Shown here: positions 1 through 7,785 of the stretch, one piece after another
How positions within the stretch are numbered: position 1 is the first letter of the stretch
Layout of the letters: the number at the start of each line of letters is the position of its first letter
Source of the DNA: Flavobacteriales bacterium BRH_c54
GTDB lineage: Bacteria > Bacteroidota > Bacteroidia > Flavobacteriales_E > Vicingaceae
Length of the DNA stretch: 32,609 bases
Assembly (NCBI GenBank): GCA_000961845.1
Contig: LADZ01000050.1
Location: forward strand, 1 to 32,609
Direction of reading: 5' to 3'
Made by a program: the position numbers and the translations under genes
Notes under the pieces: generated by a model
Databases searched by the model: none
Seen by the model: the letters and a program-made list of their open reading frames with translations, nothing else
Told to the model about the DNA's origin: nothing

Positions 1-278
1 GTAAAACATTGTATATTTTAGATGAGCCATCAACAGGTTTGCATTTTGAAGACATTAAAGTATTGTTGGACGTTCTAAATAAATTAGTTGATATAGGTAA
101 TACGGTATTGGTGGTAGAACATAATTTAGATATTATTAAAGTAGCAGATTATATTGTAGATGTTGGTCCAGAAGGTGGACAAGAAGGAGGGAAGATTGTT
201 GCCGAAGGGACACCAGAACAATTAGTGAAAAATAAAAAGAGTTATACTGCTAGTTTTTTAAAAGAAGAATTGAATTAA
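1..278 (+). CDS. uvrA: UvrA, excinuclease ABC subunit A, C-terminal fragment (5' end outside window)
   Basis: UvrA is the DNA-damage recognition ATPase of the UvrABC nucleotide excision repair complex and acts in the cytoplasm. The open frame enters from the left edge and ends at a TAA at 276-278, so only about the last 92 residues are present. What is visible is the distal half of the second ABC ATPase module: Walker [11 protein letters not shown] followed by the D-loop, then LVVEHNLD containing the switch histidine, then the UvrA-typical stretch IVDVGPEGG and a GTPEQL segment near the C-terminus. LDEPSTGLH and DVGPEGG together separate UvrA from transporter ATPases. The first TTG inside the fragment (position 9) is not a start. 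The downstream LOG gene lies about 107 bases away and has its own promoter candidate. Confidence 0.95.
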   Translation, partial: KTLYILDEPSTGLHFEDIKVLLDVLNKLVDIGNTVLVVEHNLDIIKVADYIVDVGPEGGQEGGKIVAEGTPEQLVKNKKSYTASFLKEELN

Positions 279-352
279 CTGGAAAATTTGTTCAAACTGG
301 AATTTATAGAGTGGACTTTAAATAGTTTCATTAACTAAAAGATAAAAAAACA

Positions 353-360
353 TAAATTTG
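353..360 (+). promoter_or_regulatory. Putative -7 promoter element for the LOG-family gene
   Basis: The octamer TAAATTTG fits the Bacteroidota housekeeping -7 consensus TAnnTTTG. It ends 25 bases before the ATG at 386, which would give a leader of about 20 nucleotides. No clear TTG -33 element is seen at the usual spacing; TTTC at 326-329 is the nearest candidate. Confidence 0.4.
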
Positions 361-385
361 CCGACTTATCAAATAAAAAATATTC

Positions 386-1099
386 ATGGGAAATAAAGAT
401 TACAACGAAGAACATAATAAAATACATCACGATAAAGATTGGAACGAAATAAAAGCTAACGATTCTTGGGCAATATTTAAAATGATGTCGGAATTGGTAA
501 ACGGTTTTGAAACATTAGCAAAAATAGGTCCTTGCGTTAGTATATTTGGTTCGGCACGTACAACTCCCGATAATAAGTATTATAAAATAGCAGAAGAAAT
601 TGCCGCTAAATTAGCCGAGAATGGATATGGTGTTATAACAGGAGGTGGTCCGGGAATTATGGAAGCTGGTAATAAGGGGGCATTTAACGTTGAAGGAAAA
701 TCAGTAGGATTAAATATAGACTTGCCTTTTGAGCAAAAACACAATGATTATATAGATCTTGATAAATTAATGACTTTTGATTACTTTTTTGTAAGAAAAG
801 TGATGTTTGTAAAATACTCTCAAGGATTTATAGTTTTACCGGGTGGTTTTGGAACATTAGATGAACTTTTTGAAGCAATTACACTAATACAAACTAAAAA
901 AATAGGTAGGTTTCCTATTGTTTTAGTTGGTAAAGATTACTGGCAAGGTTTATTTGAGTGGATAAAAACGGCTGTTTTGTCTGAAAAAAATATTAGTCCG
1001 GAGGATTTAAAACTTATTAACATATGCGATACTGCTGATGAAGCGGTTAAGTGTATTATTGATTTCTATAACGATTATTTGCTTCGTCCCAACTTCTAA
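386..1099 (+). CDS. LOG family protein (putative nucleoside monophosphate phosphoribohydrolase)
   Basis: This 237-residue cytoplasmic protein belongs to the LOG (Lonely Guy, TIGR00730) Rossmann-like family. Characterised members cleave the N-glycosidic bond of nucleoside 5'-monophosphates, such as cytokinin ribotides or AMP, to give base and ribose 5-phosphate. The diagnostic motifs are present: GGGPGIMEAGNKGA near residues 86-99, an arginine-lysine pair at 137-138, and PGGFGTLDE at 152-160 carrying the family's catalytic glutamate. The N-terminal 45 residues are charged and not part of the core fold, as in the longer bacterial branch of the family. It is a single gene between uvrA and the envelope cluster. 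The physiological substrate cannot be read from sequence, and 'lysine decarboxylase' labels sometimes given to this family are historical. Confidence 0.88.
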   Translation: MGNKDYNEEHNKIHHDKDWNEIKANDSWAIFKMMSELVNGFETLAKIGPCVSIFGSARTTPDNKYYKIAEEIAAKLAENGYGVITGGGPGIMEAGNKGAFNVEGKSVGLNIDLPFEQKHNDYIDLDKLMTFDYFFVRKVMFVKYSQGFIVLPGGFGTLDELFEAITLIQTKKIGRFPIVLVGKDYWQGLFEWIKTAVLSEKNISPEDLKLINICDTADEAVKCIIDFYNDYLLRPNF

Positions 1100-1143
1100 T
1101 TTATTAACATTTCTAAGTTGAAAAAACAAAGATTTTCCTAAGA

Positions 1144-1170
1144 ATTCTTTTAAAGAATAAGCTATGTTTG
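1144..1170 (+). promoter_or_regulatory. Inverted repeat beside a candidate -7 element upstream of the envelope cluster
   Basis: ATTCTTT (1144-1150), one T, then AAAGAAT (1152-1158) forms a perfect 7-base inverted repeat. Five bases later TATGTTTG (1163-1170) matches TAnnTTTG. If this is the promoter, the repeat lies just upstream of the -7 box and could be a regulator site, with a leader of about 100 nucleotides before the ATG at 1274. No consensus -33 box is seen, so this is a weak call. Confidence 0.25.
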
Positions 1171-1273
1171 TTTTGTCTAAAGTTATACTTTTTGTTAATA
1201 ACTCTAGAAAAAAATTAGGAATATCAATTTTTTGTTATATTTTTATTGCCTGAATCGCAATAAATTATAAGTT

Positions 1274-2593
1274 ATGATTAGAAAAATTACATTTTTTGCC
1301 GCATTAGTTTCATGTGTAATCTCACAGAAATCCCTTGCTCAGAGCGAGTCAAAGGGTGATGGGTTAAAATATATTCCTTCTATTGGAGCTAATTTTGGGA
1401 CACTTTCTTACATGGGGAATTTACAAGGCTCTAAAGGTTCTTCTGTTTTTACTTATTGGAGACCTGTTTATGGAGTTTATTTAGAAAAGAAAATAGGAAG
1501 TTTTATAGGTATTACTGCTAATGGTATGTTTGGAACGGTTTCTAAAAGTCAGTTAGATGATGAGGTGTTTCATAATTTTGAAACTAAAGTTACTAATTTT
1601 GATTTAAACTTATTATTAGATTTTGATAATGGAAAAATTGTAAATGAAAATTCAGTTTTTTCACCTTTTATCTCAGTAGGTTTTGGATATTTAATGTTCG
1701 ACCCTAAAGGAGATTTATTTGATAAGAATGGTAATTTTTATCATCATTGGAGTGATGGAACATTAAGAGATGTCCCTGAGAATATGCCAGGTTCAGATAC
1801 TTCTTCAATGCTTTTAACAAGAGATCATAAATACGAATCTACATTAAAGGACTCTACCAATAATTACCCTAAAACAGCATTTACAATTCCATTGAGATTC
1901 GGATTGAAATTTAAACTTTCTCCACATTTACATGCCAGAGCTACAGTTGCATATATTTTAACAACAACAGAATATTTGGATAATTTAAGTGGAGGAGGAA
2001 GTGATAAAATGTTTCAAACTTCTTTTGGGTTACAGTATAATTTTGCAGGAGCTTCAGCTGCTGATGATAAATATAAAGATTTCGACTTTTCTAAATTAGA
2101 TAAAGAAGATAGTGATGGAGATGGAGTGGTTGATTTAAATGATAAATGTCCGGGAACAAAATCAGGAATTACAGTAGATGCTACCGGATGTGCTCTAGAT
2201 AGCGATAAAGATGGTGTTCCGGATCACTTAGATAAAGAACCTAACACACCAGCAGGAACGTTGGTAAACAAAGATGGAGTTACACTAACAGATGCTATGA
2301 TTGCTGAAGAACATGCTATGAAAGATTCTGTAATTACTGAATACAAAACATTTAAAGCAGAAGATTTGTCTGATGAAGAAATGAAAGAAATACAAGCTTT
2401 ATACGAGCAAAATAAAGGTGGTCAAATAGGTCAAACTAATATGCCTGCTAAATTTGTTCCGTTAGATACAGATAAAGACAAGTATTTATCAGCAAAAGAA
2501 ATTACAAATGCAATCGACCAGTTTTTTGAAGGAGAGAATGATCTTACAGCAAAAGATTTAAATGAGTTGATTGATTTTTATTTTCAGCAATAA
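1274..2593 (+). CDS. Outer-membrane beta-barrel protein with TSP3 and EF-hand-like motifs
   Basis: A 439-residue exported protein. Residues 1-23 form a signal peptide ending in LAQS. Residues about 30-258 alternate short amphipathic strands and turns and end in a strand finishing with aromatic residues (LQYNF), typical of an OmpA-like barrel. A calcium-binding thrombospondin type 3 region follows (about 275-322), with DSDGDGVVD, a CPGT cysteine and DSDKDGVPD. The C-terminal part has an EF-hand-like loop at 398-409 (D-x-D-x-D-x-x-L-S-x-x-E). No OmpA peptidoglycan-binding domain is present. The protein is clearly related to the product of 3991-6078: both have a G-N-x-Y-x-x-W-S-D-G segment in the barrel and the same TSP3 layout. 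The next gene starts 17 bases downstream, so co-transcription is likely. The role is unknown; a structural envelope role is inferred. Confidence 0.8.
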   Translation: MIRKITFFAALVSCVISQKSLAQSESKGDGLKYIPSIGANFGTLSYMGNLQGSKGSSVFTYWRPVYGVYLEKKIGSFIGITANGMFGTVSKSQLDDEVFHNFETKVTNFDLNLLLDFDNGKIVNENSVFSPFISVGFGYLMFDPKGDLFDKNGNFYHHWSDGTLRDVPENMPGSDTSSMLLTRDHKYESTLKDSTNNYPKTAFTIPLRFGLKFKLSPHLHARATVAYILTTTEYLDNLSGGGSDKMFQTSFGLQYNFAGASAADDKYKDFDFSKLDKEDSDGDGVVDLNDKCPGTKSGITVDATGCALDSDKDGVPDHLDKEPNTPAGTLVNKDGVTLTDAMIAEEHAMKDSVITEYKTFKAEDLSDEEMKEIQALYEQNKGGQIGQTNMPAKFVPLDTDKDKYLSAKEITNAIDQFFEGENDLTAKDLNELIDFYFQQ

Positions 2594-2610
2594 TCTAAAA
2601 ATAATATAAA

Positions 2611-3921
2611 ATGATTAAACAGTTATTTCTAATAGTAAATTTTGTAAGTATATTTTTTTACCAACTATTTTTCACTTCAGATGTAACTGTTAAACAAAAT
2701 ATACCTGCTTCTATACAACCTAATGGTGAAGTAGAGGTAGAGCTTGTAATCACAAAAGCTGATATTGCCGGTTTTGCAAAAATACAACAAGAAATTCCGG
2801 AAGGTTTTGTTGTAGAACCCATAGAGACTGCAGGAGCAACCTTTTCATTTAAGGAGCAAAAACTTAAGTTGATATGGATGGCATTACCTCAAAATAGTGA
2901 GTTTTCTGTAAAGTATAAACTTAAAAACGTTTCTCATTCTTCTGGAAAATATACCATTACAGGCAAATTCTCTTATATAGCCGATAATGAAAGAATGAAT
3001 GTTGATATTCCAACAGCGAATATTACTGTATCTACAGAAGAGTTGGTAGCAGAAGAAACTGAATCATCTTCTAACACAGAAGATGAAGAAAGTCGTTTGC
3101 CAGCTTCAAATAATACAGAAACATCCTTATCTGCATCTAGAAATATTGATAATGTTGGTGATAATAAGTTTAAAGTAACACTTAATATCAACAAAGAAAA
3201 CGTAGAAGGTTTTGCTAAATTATCAGAGTTTATACCAGCCGGGTTTACTGCATCGAACAACAACTCAGCAGGAGGCGTTTTTTCTGTTGAAAATAATGAA
3301 GTAAAAGTACTTTGGTTATCAGTTCCAACAGAAAATAGTTTTGAAGTAAGTTATTTTATAGAAAGTACTTCAGTTTCAGGTATGCAAGAAATAACGGGAG
3401 TTTTATCTTATTTAAAAGGAGAAGAAACGCAAAAACATCAAATAGCAGCAACAAGCTTTTCTGCTGTAGGAGAAAGTTTAGCTTCAAATGATAATGAGGA
3501 AGAAGAGGAAACTAGTCTTCAGGATAAAGTAGATAATAAAGTAGAGGAAGATACTGAAGATGATGTGGTAGTTGATAATACAGAAGAAGAAACTGAAATC
3601 AAAAGAACGCCACTTGTAACCAATACTCCTGCTCCAGAAAAAAATGTTACCTATAAAGTGCAAGTGGGTGCTTTTAGAGAAGGTATAACTATAGAAAGAT
3701 ATCAAAAGAAATTTAACTTAAAAGATCAAATAAACTTAGAAAATCATCAAGGTTGGACAAAGTTAATTACAGGTAGCTTTTCTGAATATAAATCAGCAAG
3801 AGACAAACGTAACAATTTGAGAAATAAAGTAAAAACTGCTTTTGTTACTGCTTATAACCAAGGAGAAAGAATTACAGTACAAGAAGCTTTAATGATTACA
3901 AATCAAAAATGGGTACAATAA
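2611..3921 (+). CDS. Protein with two Ig-like repeats, acidic linkers and a C-terminal SPOR domain
   Basis: A 436-residue protein with an N-terminal hydrophobic segment (residues 4-21) that is either a signal peptide or an anchor. Two homologous beta-rich domains follow, about 25-140 and 175-285. They share the order AGFAKIQQEIPEGF / EGFAKLSEFIPAGF, then LIWMALP / VLWLSVP, then ITGKFSYI / ITGVLSYL. The linkers at about 142-165 and 290-330 are strongly acidic. Residues about 345-430 form a SPOR-type domain that opens with YKVQVGAF; characterised SPOR domains bind peptidoglycan lacking stem peptides. It lies 17 bases after the TSP3 barrel gene and 69 before the tri-SPOR barrel gene, so a shared envelope job is likely. 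No enzyme motif is seen. The function is not known; a periplasmic scaffold or linker between cell wall and outer membrane is inferred. Confidence 0.75.
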   Translation: MIKQLFLIVNFVSIFFYQLFFTSDVTVKQNIPASIQPNGEVEVELVITKADIAGFAKIQQEIPEGFVVEPIETAGATFSFKEQKLKLIWMALPQNSEFSVKYKLKNVSHSSGKYTITGKFSYIADNERMNVDIPTANITVSTEELVAEETESSSNTEDEESRLPASNNTETSLSASRNIDNVGDNKFKVTLNINKENVEGFAKLSEFIPAGFTASNNNSAGGVFSVENNEVKVLWLSVPTENSFEVSYFIESTSVSGMQEITGVLSYLKGEETQKHQIAATSFSAVGESLASNDNEEEEETSLQDKVDNKVEEDTEDDVVVDNTEEETEIKRTPLVTNTPAPEKNVTYKVQVGAFREGITIERYQKKFNLKDQINLENHQGWTKLITGSFSEYKSARDKRNNLRNKVKTAFVTAYNQGERITVQEALMITNQKWVQ

Positions 3922-3990
3922 TTTTCCCATTTTCAGTTAAATTGTATCTTTATTTCCCTATATTCGTATTACGTATTGTTAAGTAAAAGA

Positions 3991-6078
3991 ATGAATAAGT
4001 ATAGTTTGGTTTTTGTATGTATGTTATTAATTGGCTCTTTGCAAATTTTTGCTCAGAGCGATTCTACATCTATTACATCTCCTAAACTTCCGGAAACTAC
4101 TAAACCTTTATCTTCTATTAATCCTTTTTCACCTACAATAGGATTGGGGGTTGGTAATTTTAAATTCTATGGTGATATTTTAGACGCTAATGTTGGTACA
4201 CCTTTTATAAGTAACATTGCTTATGACTTACATGTAAAACAACGATTAAATCATTATTTAGCACTTAAATTTTATGTCTTATTTGGAAAAGTCAGTGCTA
4301 ATGAGCGTTCGTTAAACAGGAACTTAAATTTTGAATCAAGATTATCTGTTGGAGGTTTTGCTTTAATGTATGATTTCGGTAATTTTTTACCTAAAAAGCG
4401 TTCATTAAGTCCATTTTTATCTTTAGGTATTGAATCTGTTGAATTTCATTCTAAAACAGATTTGTATGATGAGTTTGGAAATAGATATAATTATTGGTCA
4501 GACGGTTCAATAAGAAACATATCGCAAGATGCTCCAAATGCTAAAGAAGCAATAGTTATTCAAAGAGACTATGTTTTTGAGACAGACATTAGAGAATCTG
4601 ATTTTGATGGTTTAGGAAAATATCCGGAAAGAACTTTTGCCATACCATTTGGTGGTGGTGTAATTATGCATGCAACAGAAAATATTGATTTTACTTTAGG
4701 TTTTATTATGCATTTTACTTTTTCTGATTTGGTAGATGGAGTTGTAGCGGAAAGTGAAGGAGATAGAATTGGTAGTCAACCGGGCAATGGTTCCAATGAT
4801 AAATTTTTGATGAGTTCATTTTCTATTAGCTATAACTTCTTGAAACATAAAAAAGATTATGAAATTAAAGAATTTGAAGCCCCGATAGACTACCTAGCTT
4901 ATGATATGGATGATGAAGATGGTGATGGAGTAATTGATTTTATGGATGAATGTGCTTGGACTCCAGCAGGAGTTGAGGTTGATGAAAAAGGTTGTCCGTT
5001 AGATATGGATAAGGATTTTGTTCCAAACTATAAAGATGATGAATTAGAATCTAGACCAAATGCTTTTGTAACACCAGCAGGAGTTGAAATGACTGATGAT
5101 ATGATTAAAGATGCTTACGACAGATATATGGATACTACAGGAGCATTTGCTACTATTGAAAATAGATCAATAACAGCTGGGAAAAAATCTAAAGTACAAC
5201 CTAAAAAATACAAAGTTCAGTTAGGTAGATTTACTGAAGCAATAGATGCTGCTTTAGTGGATAAATTCTTAAGTGTTTCGGATGTGGATATTCAAGAAAA
5301 AGATGGTGAAACAATTATTACTGTTGGAGATTATATGAGTTTGAATGAAGCAGTTCAAAGAAAAGCAAGCTTAACAAGAGATGGTTTTGATGCTGCTATT
5401 GTAGTTGAAGAAACAAAAGATGGAAAATTAGTTTCCGTTGGTGATGAAGCCAATAACATGGCAGTTGGTGATGAGTTTGCTAGTATGGATAATACCGATA
5501 AAGTTGTGTTTAGAGTTCAGTTAGGTGCTTTCTCTAAAAAACAATCTAAGGAACAATTTAACGAATTAGATGGGGTAATTGAATTGAAAGCTGATGATGG
5601 ATTATACAAATATTTAGCTCCTGGAGCTTATTCAACGATTGAAGAAGCTGCCAAACAAAAAATTAATCTAGCGTTGGATAATGGAATTAAAGACGCATTT
5701 GTAGTAGCATATCAAGGTGGAAAAAGAATTACGCTAAAAGAAGCTGGAGTACTTTCTGCTGCTCAGGAAAGTATAAAATCAAATGATAAAACGTACGATA
5801 AAAATAAAATTGTTTTCAAAGTACAAATAGGTTCTTACAAAAACCAATTGCCTGTAGAAGTGCTTACTAAGTTTATGACTATAAAAGGTGTAGAACAAAC
5901 AGAAATTGAAAATGAATTAACAAGATATACAACAGGTACATTTAAAACGTATGATGAAGCTCAGGCTTATAAAACTACTATAACTGAAGAAAAAGGTATT
6001 AAGGGAGCTTTTGTAATCGCTTTACATGGAGATGAATTAATTCCGGTAAATCAAGCAAGAGAATTACTAGGAGAATAA
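3991..6078 (+). CDS. Outer-membrane barrel protein with TSP3 motifs and three tandem SPOR domains
   Basis: The ATG at 3991 is chosen because the signal peptide starts properly there (MNKYSLVFV... to IFAQS); a TTG at 3976 would add five residues. Counting from the ATG gives 695 residues: signal 1-22, OmpA-like barrel about 40-285, TSP3 calcium-binding segment about 305-350 (EDGDGVIDFMDEC, DMDKDFVP), then three SPOR-like domains at about 405-475, 505-585 and 607-690. These open with YKVQLGRF, FRVQLGAF and FKVQIGSY. The barrel and TSP3 regions match the product of 1274-2593, while the SPOR repeats match the end of the 2611-3921 product. The protein appears to replace the usual OmpA peptidoglycan-binding domain with SPOR modules, which suggests (inferred) tethering of the outer membrane to denuded glycan, for example at division sites. 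It ends 8 bases from a convergent gene. Confidence 0.8.
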   Translation: MNKYSLVFVCMLLIGSLQIFAQSDSTSITSPKLPETTKPLSSINPFSPTIGLGVGNFKFYGDILDANVGTPFISNIAYDLHVKQRLNHYLALKFYVLFGKVSANERSLNRNLNFESRLSVGGFALMYDFGNFLPKKRSLSPFLSLGIESVEFHSKTDLYDEFGNRYNYWSDGSIRNISQDAPNAKEAIVIQRDYVFETDIRESDFDGLGKYPERTFAIPFGGGVIMHATENIDFTLGFIMHFTFSDLVDGVVAESEGDRIGSQPGNGSNDKFLMSSFSISYNFLKHKKDYEIKEFEAPIDYLAYDMDDEDGDGVIDFMDECAWTPAGVEVDEKGCPLDMDKDFVPNYKDDELESRPNAFVTPAGVEMTDDMIKDAYDRYMDTTGAFATIENRSITAGKKSKVQPKKYKVQLGRFTEAIDAALVDKFLSVSDVDIQEKDGETIITVGDYMSLNEAVQRKASLTRDGFDAAIVVEETKDGKLVSVGDEANNMAVGDEFASMDNTDKVVFRVQLGAFSKKQSKEQFNELDGVIELKADDGLYKYLAPGAYSTIEEAAKQKINLALDNGIKDAFVVAYQGGKRITLKEAGVLSAAQESIKSNDKTYDKNKIVFKVQIGSYKNQLPVEVLTKFMTIKGVEQTEIENELTRYTTGTFKTYDEAQAYKTTITEEKGIKGAFVIALHGDELIPVNQARELLGE

Positions 6079-6086
6079 TTTAAAAC

Positions 6087-6626
6087 TTATCCTTTATAAT
6101 CGTCTAATTTTTTAACAACTTTTGCAGGGTTTCCTGCTAGCAGTTGATTTCCTTCCGGAAAAGAATCTCTAACAACTGCCCCTGCTGCAACAACAGTATG
6201 TTCACCCAACTCTACACCAGGAAGTATTACACAATTAGTAGTTAGTAAACAGTTTTTGCGAATAATTATAGGTTGTTCAGTAATGTATTTATTGTAGTCG
6301 TTTAAATCATGGTTCTGACTAATAAGAGAAACCCTAGGACCTAACCAAACATTTTCTTCCATAATTATTCCATTTCTCCCATCTAAATAACATCCAATAG
6401 CTGTTCCCGGTGCTTTACTGATATATTGAATTTTTTCAGGACACTTAACAATAGATGTTGGATGAACAGGCCAAGGCACATTTTTGTTATAACCAAAAAG
6501 TTTTTGGTTTACCCCCATTTTTAAAAAATAATAGGTGTAATAATAGTTGTCATTAACTTTTGGAAATAATATGTTCATTCCAAGTTTAATAAAGGGTTGG
6601 GCTATTTTTTTTAAACCTTTTTGCAT
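6087..6626 (-). CDS. Hexapeptide-repeat (left-handed beta-helix) acyltransferase
   Basis: A 179-residue protein whose second half has the hexapeptide repeat pattern of the LbH acyltransferases (WbbJ, LacA and CatB relatives): GIIMEENVWLGPRV, then VILPGVELGEHTVVAAGAVV, and AGNPAKVVKKL at the end. H106 in SQNHDLNDY fits the usual catalytic histidine position. The family transfers acetyl or other acyl groups from CoA to a sugar or similar acceptor, commonly in surface polysaccharide synthesis. The N-terminal 60 residues are not repeats and hold a basic amphipathic stretch with no clear membrane span. It starts 6 bases after the end of the MORN-repeat gene and should be the last gene of the fbp transcription unit. 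The acceptor cannot be told. Confidence 0.85.
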   Translation of the reverse strand: MQKGLKKIAQPFIKLGMNILFPKVNDNYYYTYYFLKMGVNQKLFGYNKNVPWPVHPTSIVKCPEKIQYISKAPGTAIGCYLDGRNGIIMEENVWLGPRVSLISQNHDLNDYNKYITEQPIIIRKNCLLTTNCVILPGVELGEHTVVAAGAVVRDSFPEGNQLLAGNPAKVVKKLDDYKG

Positions 6627-6632
6627 CTAAAA

Positions 6633-7772
6633 TTATTCAACTTTTTGTTGCTGATATTCTACTGCCTTAACATCTTTAATTTGGTTAAAGTATATTAAAA
6701 CACTATATTTTCTAGCGTTAGGATGTTTATATATTTCTTCAAAGCTTTCGTCATTTCTACCTCTAAATTCGACTATATCAACTCTGACCATATTGTTAAC
6801 AACTTCAGAGAAGTATAAAATCATATCCGAAGTTGGCTGGGTAGAATATTGGTATAATGCTAAATCTGTTCTAACAGGATGTGAAGAAAAACCATCTTTA
6901 TATTGCTCAATATTGGCAGTAAGTTGGGCATTTATAGTATCACTTGTAAGTTTTTCCGGTTCAGTTAAAAACGGAGGTAATCCCAATGGAATAATAGTTG
7001 GAGAAACAACAAACAAGAACAAATCTTTTTTATAGTCGAAATACTTATCGTAGTATTTACGTTCTTTTTTTGTTTTGGTAAACTGAATTTTAATTCTATT
7101 TCTGATATAATAATTTCTTGCTAAATAGGTAATGGCACTTAAGTAAAAAGTATCTATTTCCTGTATTTGATTACTTGTATCAGCAATTAAACTATCATTA
7201 ATTGGTTGTGGAACAATACTATCGTTTGTTGTTGGATTATTGCTTCTAATTTTAACAAAATCAAACATACCTCTTAAATAAAGATTAGGATATTTGGTAA
7301 TGTATTTACCTCCATCAGTATTTAAACATTTCCATCTCCCCGATTTCTTTCCATTTCTATATCTTCCATAACATTTTAAATACCGATAAGCCCAATATTT
7401 ATGTTTTATATCTTCCTTATAAATACCTTTTATAGCTACTTCTCCTGCTTTATCATAAAAAGTCCATTCACCATTAAGTTTATTATTAGCATAAACAGCT
7501 TTTATCATAAGTTTTCCGGAAGGATAATATGCTTTATATAAACCGTTTTGATAATTGTTAGTATAATTTTTTTCAATAGCTATTTGACTGGTATCATTAG
7601 CAAAAACAGCTATAATTTTAGAAAAAACACCTTTGGTTAAGGTGTCTTTATAAATTACATCATAAGTAACAAAATTGGTATCAATTTGAATAATTTCTTT
7701 TACTATGTTTTGGGCTTTTATTGAAAAGCATATTAAAGCAAAAGAAAGGAATAATAGTATTTTTTTTAACAT
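6633..7772 (-). CDS. Exported protein with MORN / YwqK-like repeats
   Basis: The start at 7772 gives a signal peptide at residue 1 (MLKKILLFLSF... to IKAQ). A start at 7799 would add nine non-hydrophobic residues and overlap the end of fbp. The 379-residue product carries MORN_2-type repeats at about 74-151, seen as NGLYKAYYPSGKL, NGEWTFYDKAGE, KYWAYRY and SGRWKC. Such repeats are common in Bacteroidota proteins labelled 'YwqK family antitoxin', but no toxin gene is nearby and the protein is exported, so that label should not be read as a function. The C-terminal half (about 200-379) resembles no family I recognise. It sits 13 bases after fbp and 6 before the acyltransferase, presumably in one operon. 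Confidence 0.7.
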   Translation of the reverse strand: MLKKILLFLSFALICFSIKAQNIVKEIIQIDTNFVTYDVIYKDTLTKGVFSKIIAVFANDTSQIAIEKNYTNNYQNGLYKAYYPSGKLMIKAVYANNKLNGEWTFYDKAGEVAIKGIYKEDIKHKYWAYRYLKCYGRYRNGKKSGRWKCLNTDGGKYITKYPNLYLRGMFDFVKIRSNNPTTNDSIVPQPINDSLIADTSNQIQEIDTFYLSAITYLARNYYIRNRIKIQFTKTKKERKYYDKYFDYKKDLFLFVVSPTIIPLGLPPFLTEPEKLTSDTINAQLTANIEQYKDGFSSHPVRTDLALYQYSTQPTSDMILYFSEVVNNMVRVDIVEFRGRNDESFEEIYKHPNARKYSVLIYFNQIKDVKAVEYQQQKVE

Positions 7773-7785
7773 AGTAATTATTGAG

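Noticed and set aside
6633-7772. Toxin-antitoxin system from the YwqK-like repeats
   Set aside because: No toxin candidate is adjacent and the protein has an export signal; the repeats are widespread outside such systems.
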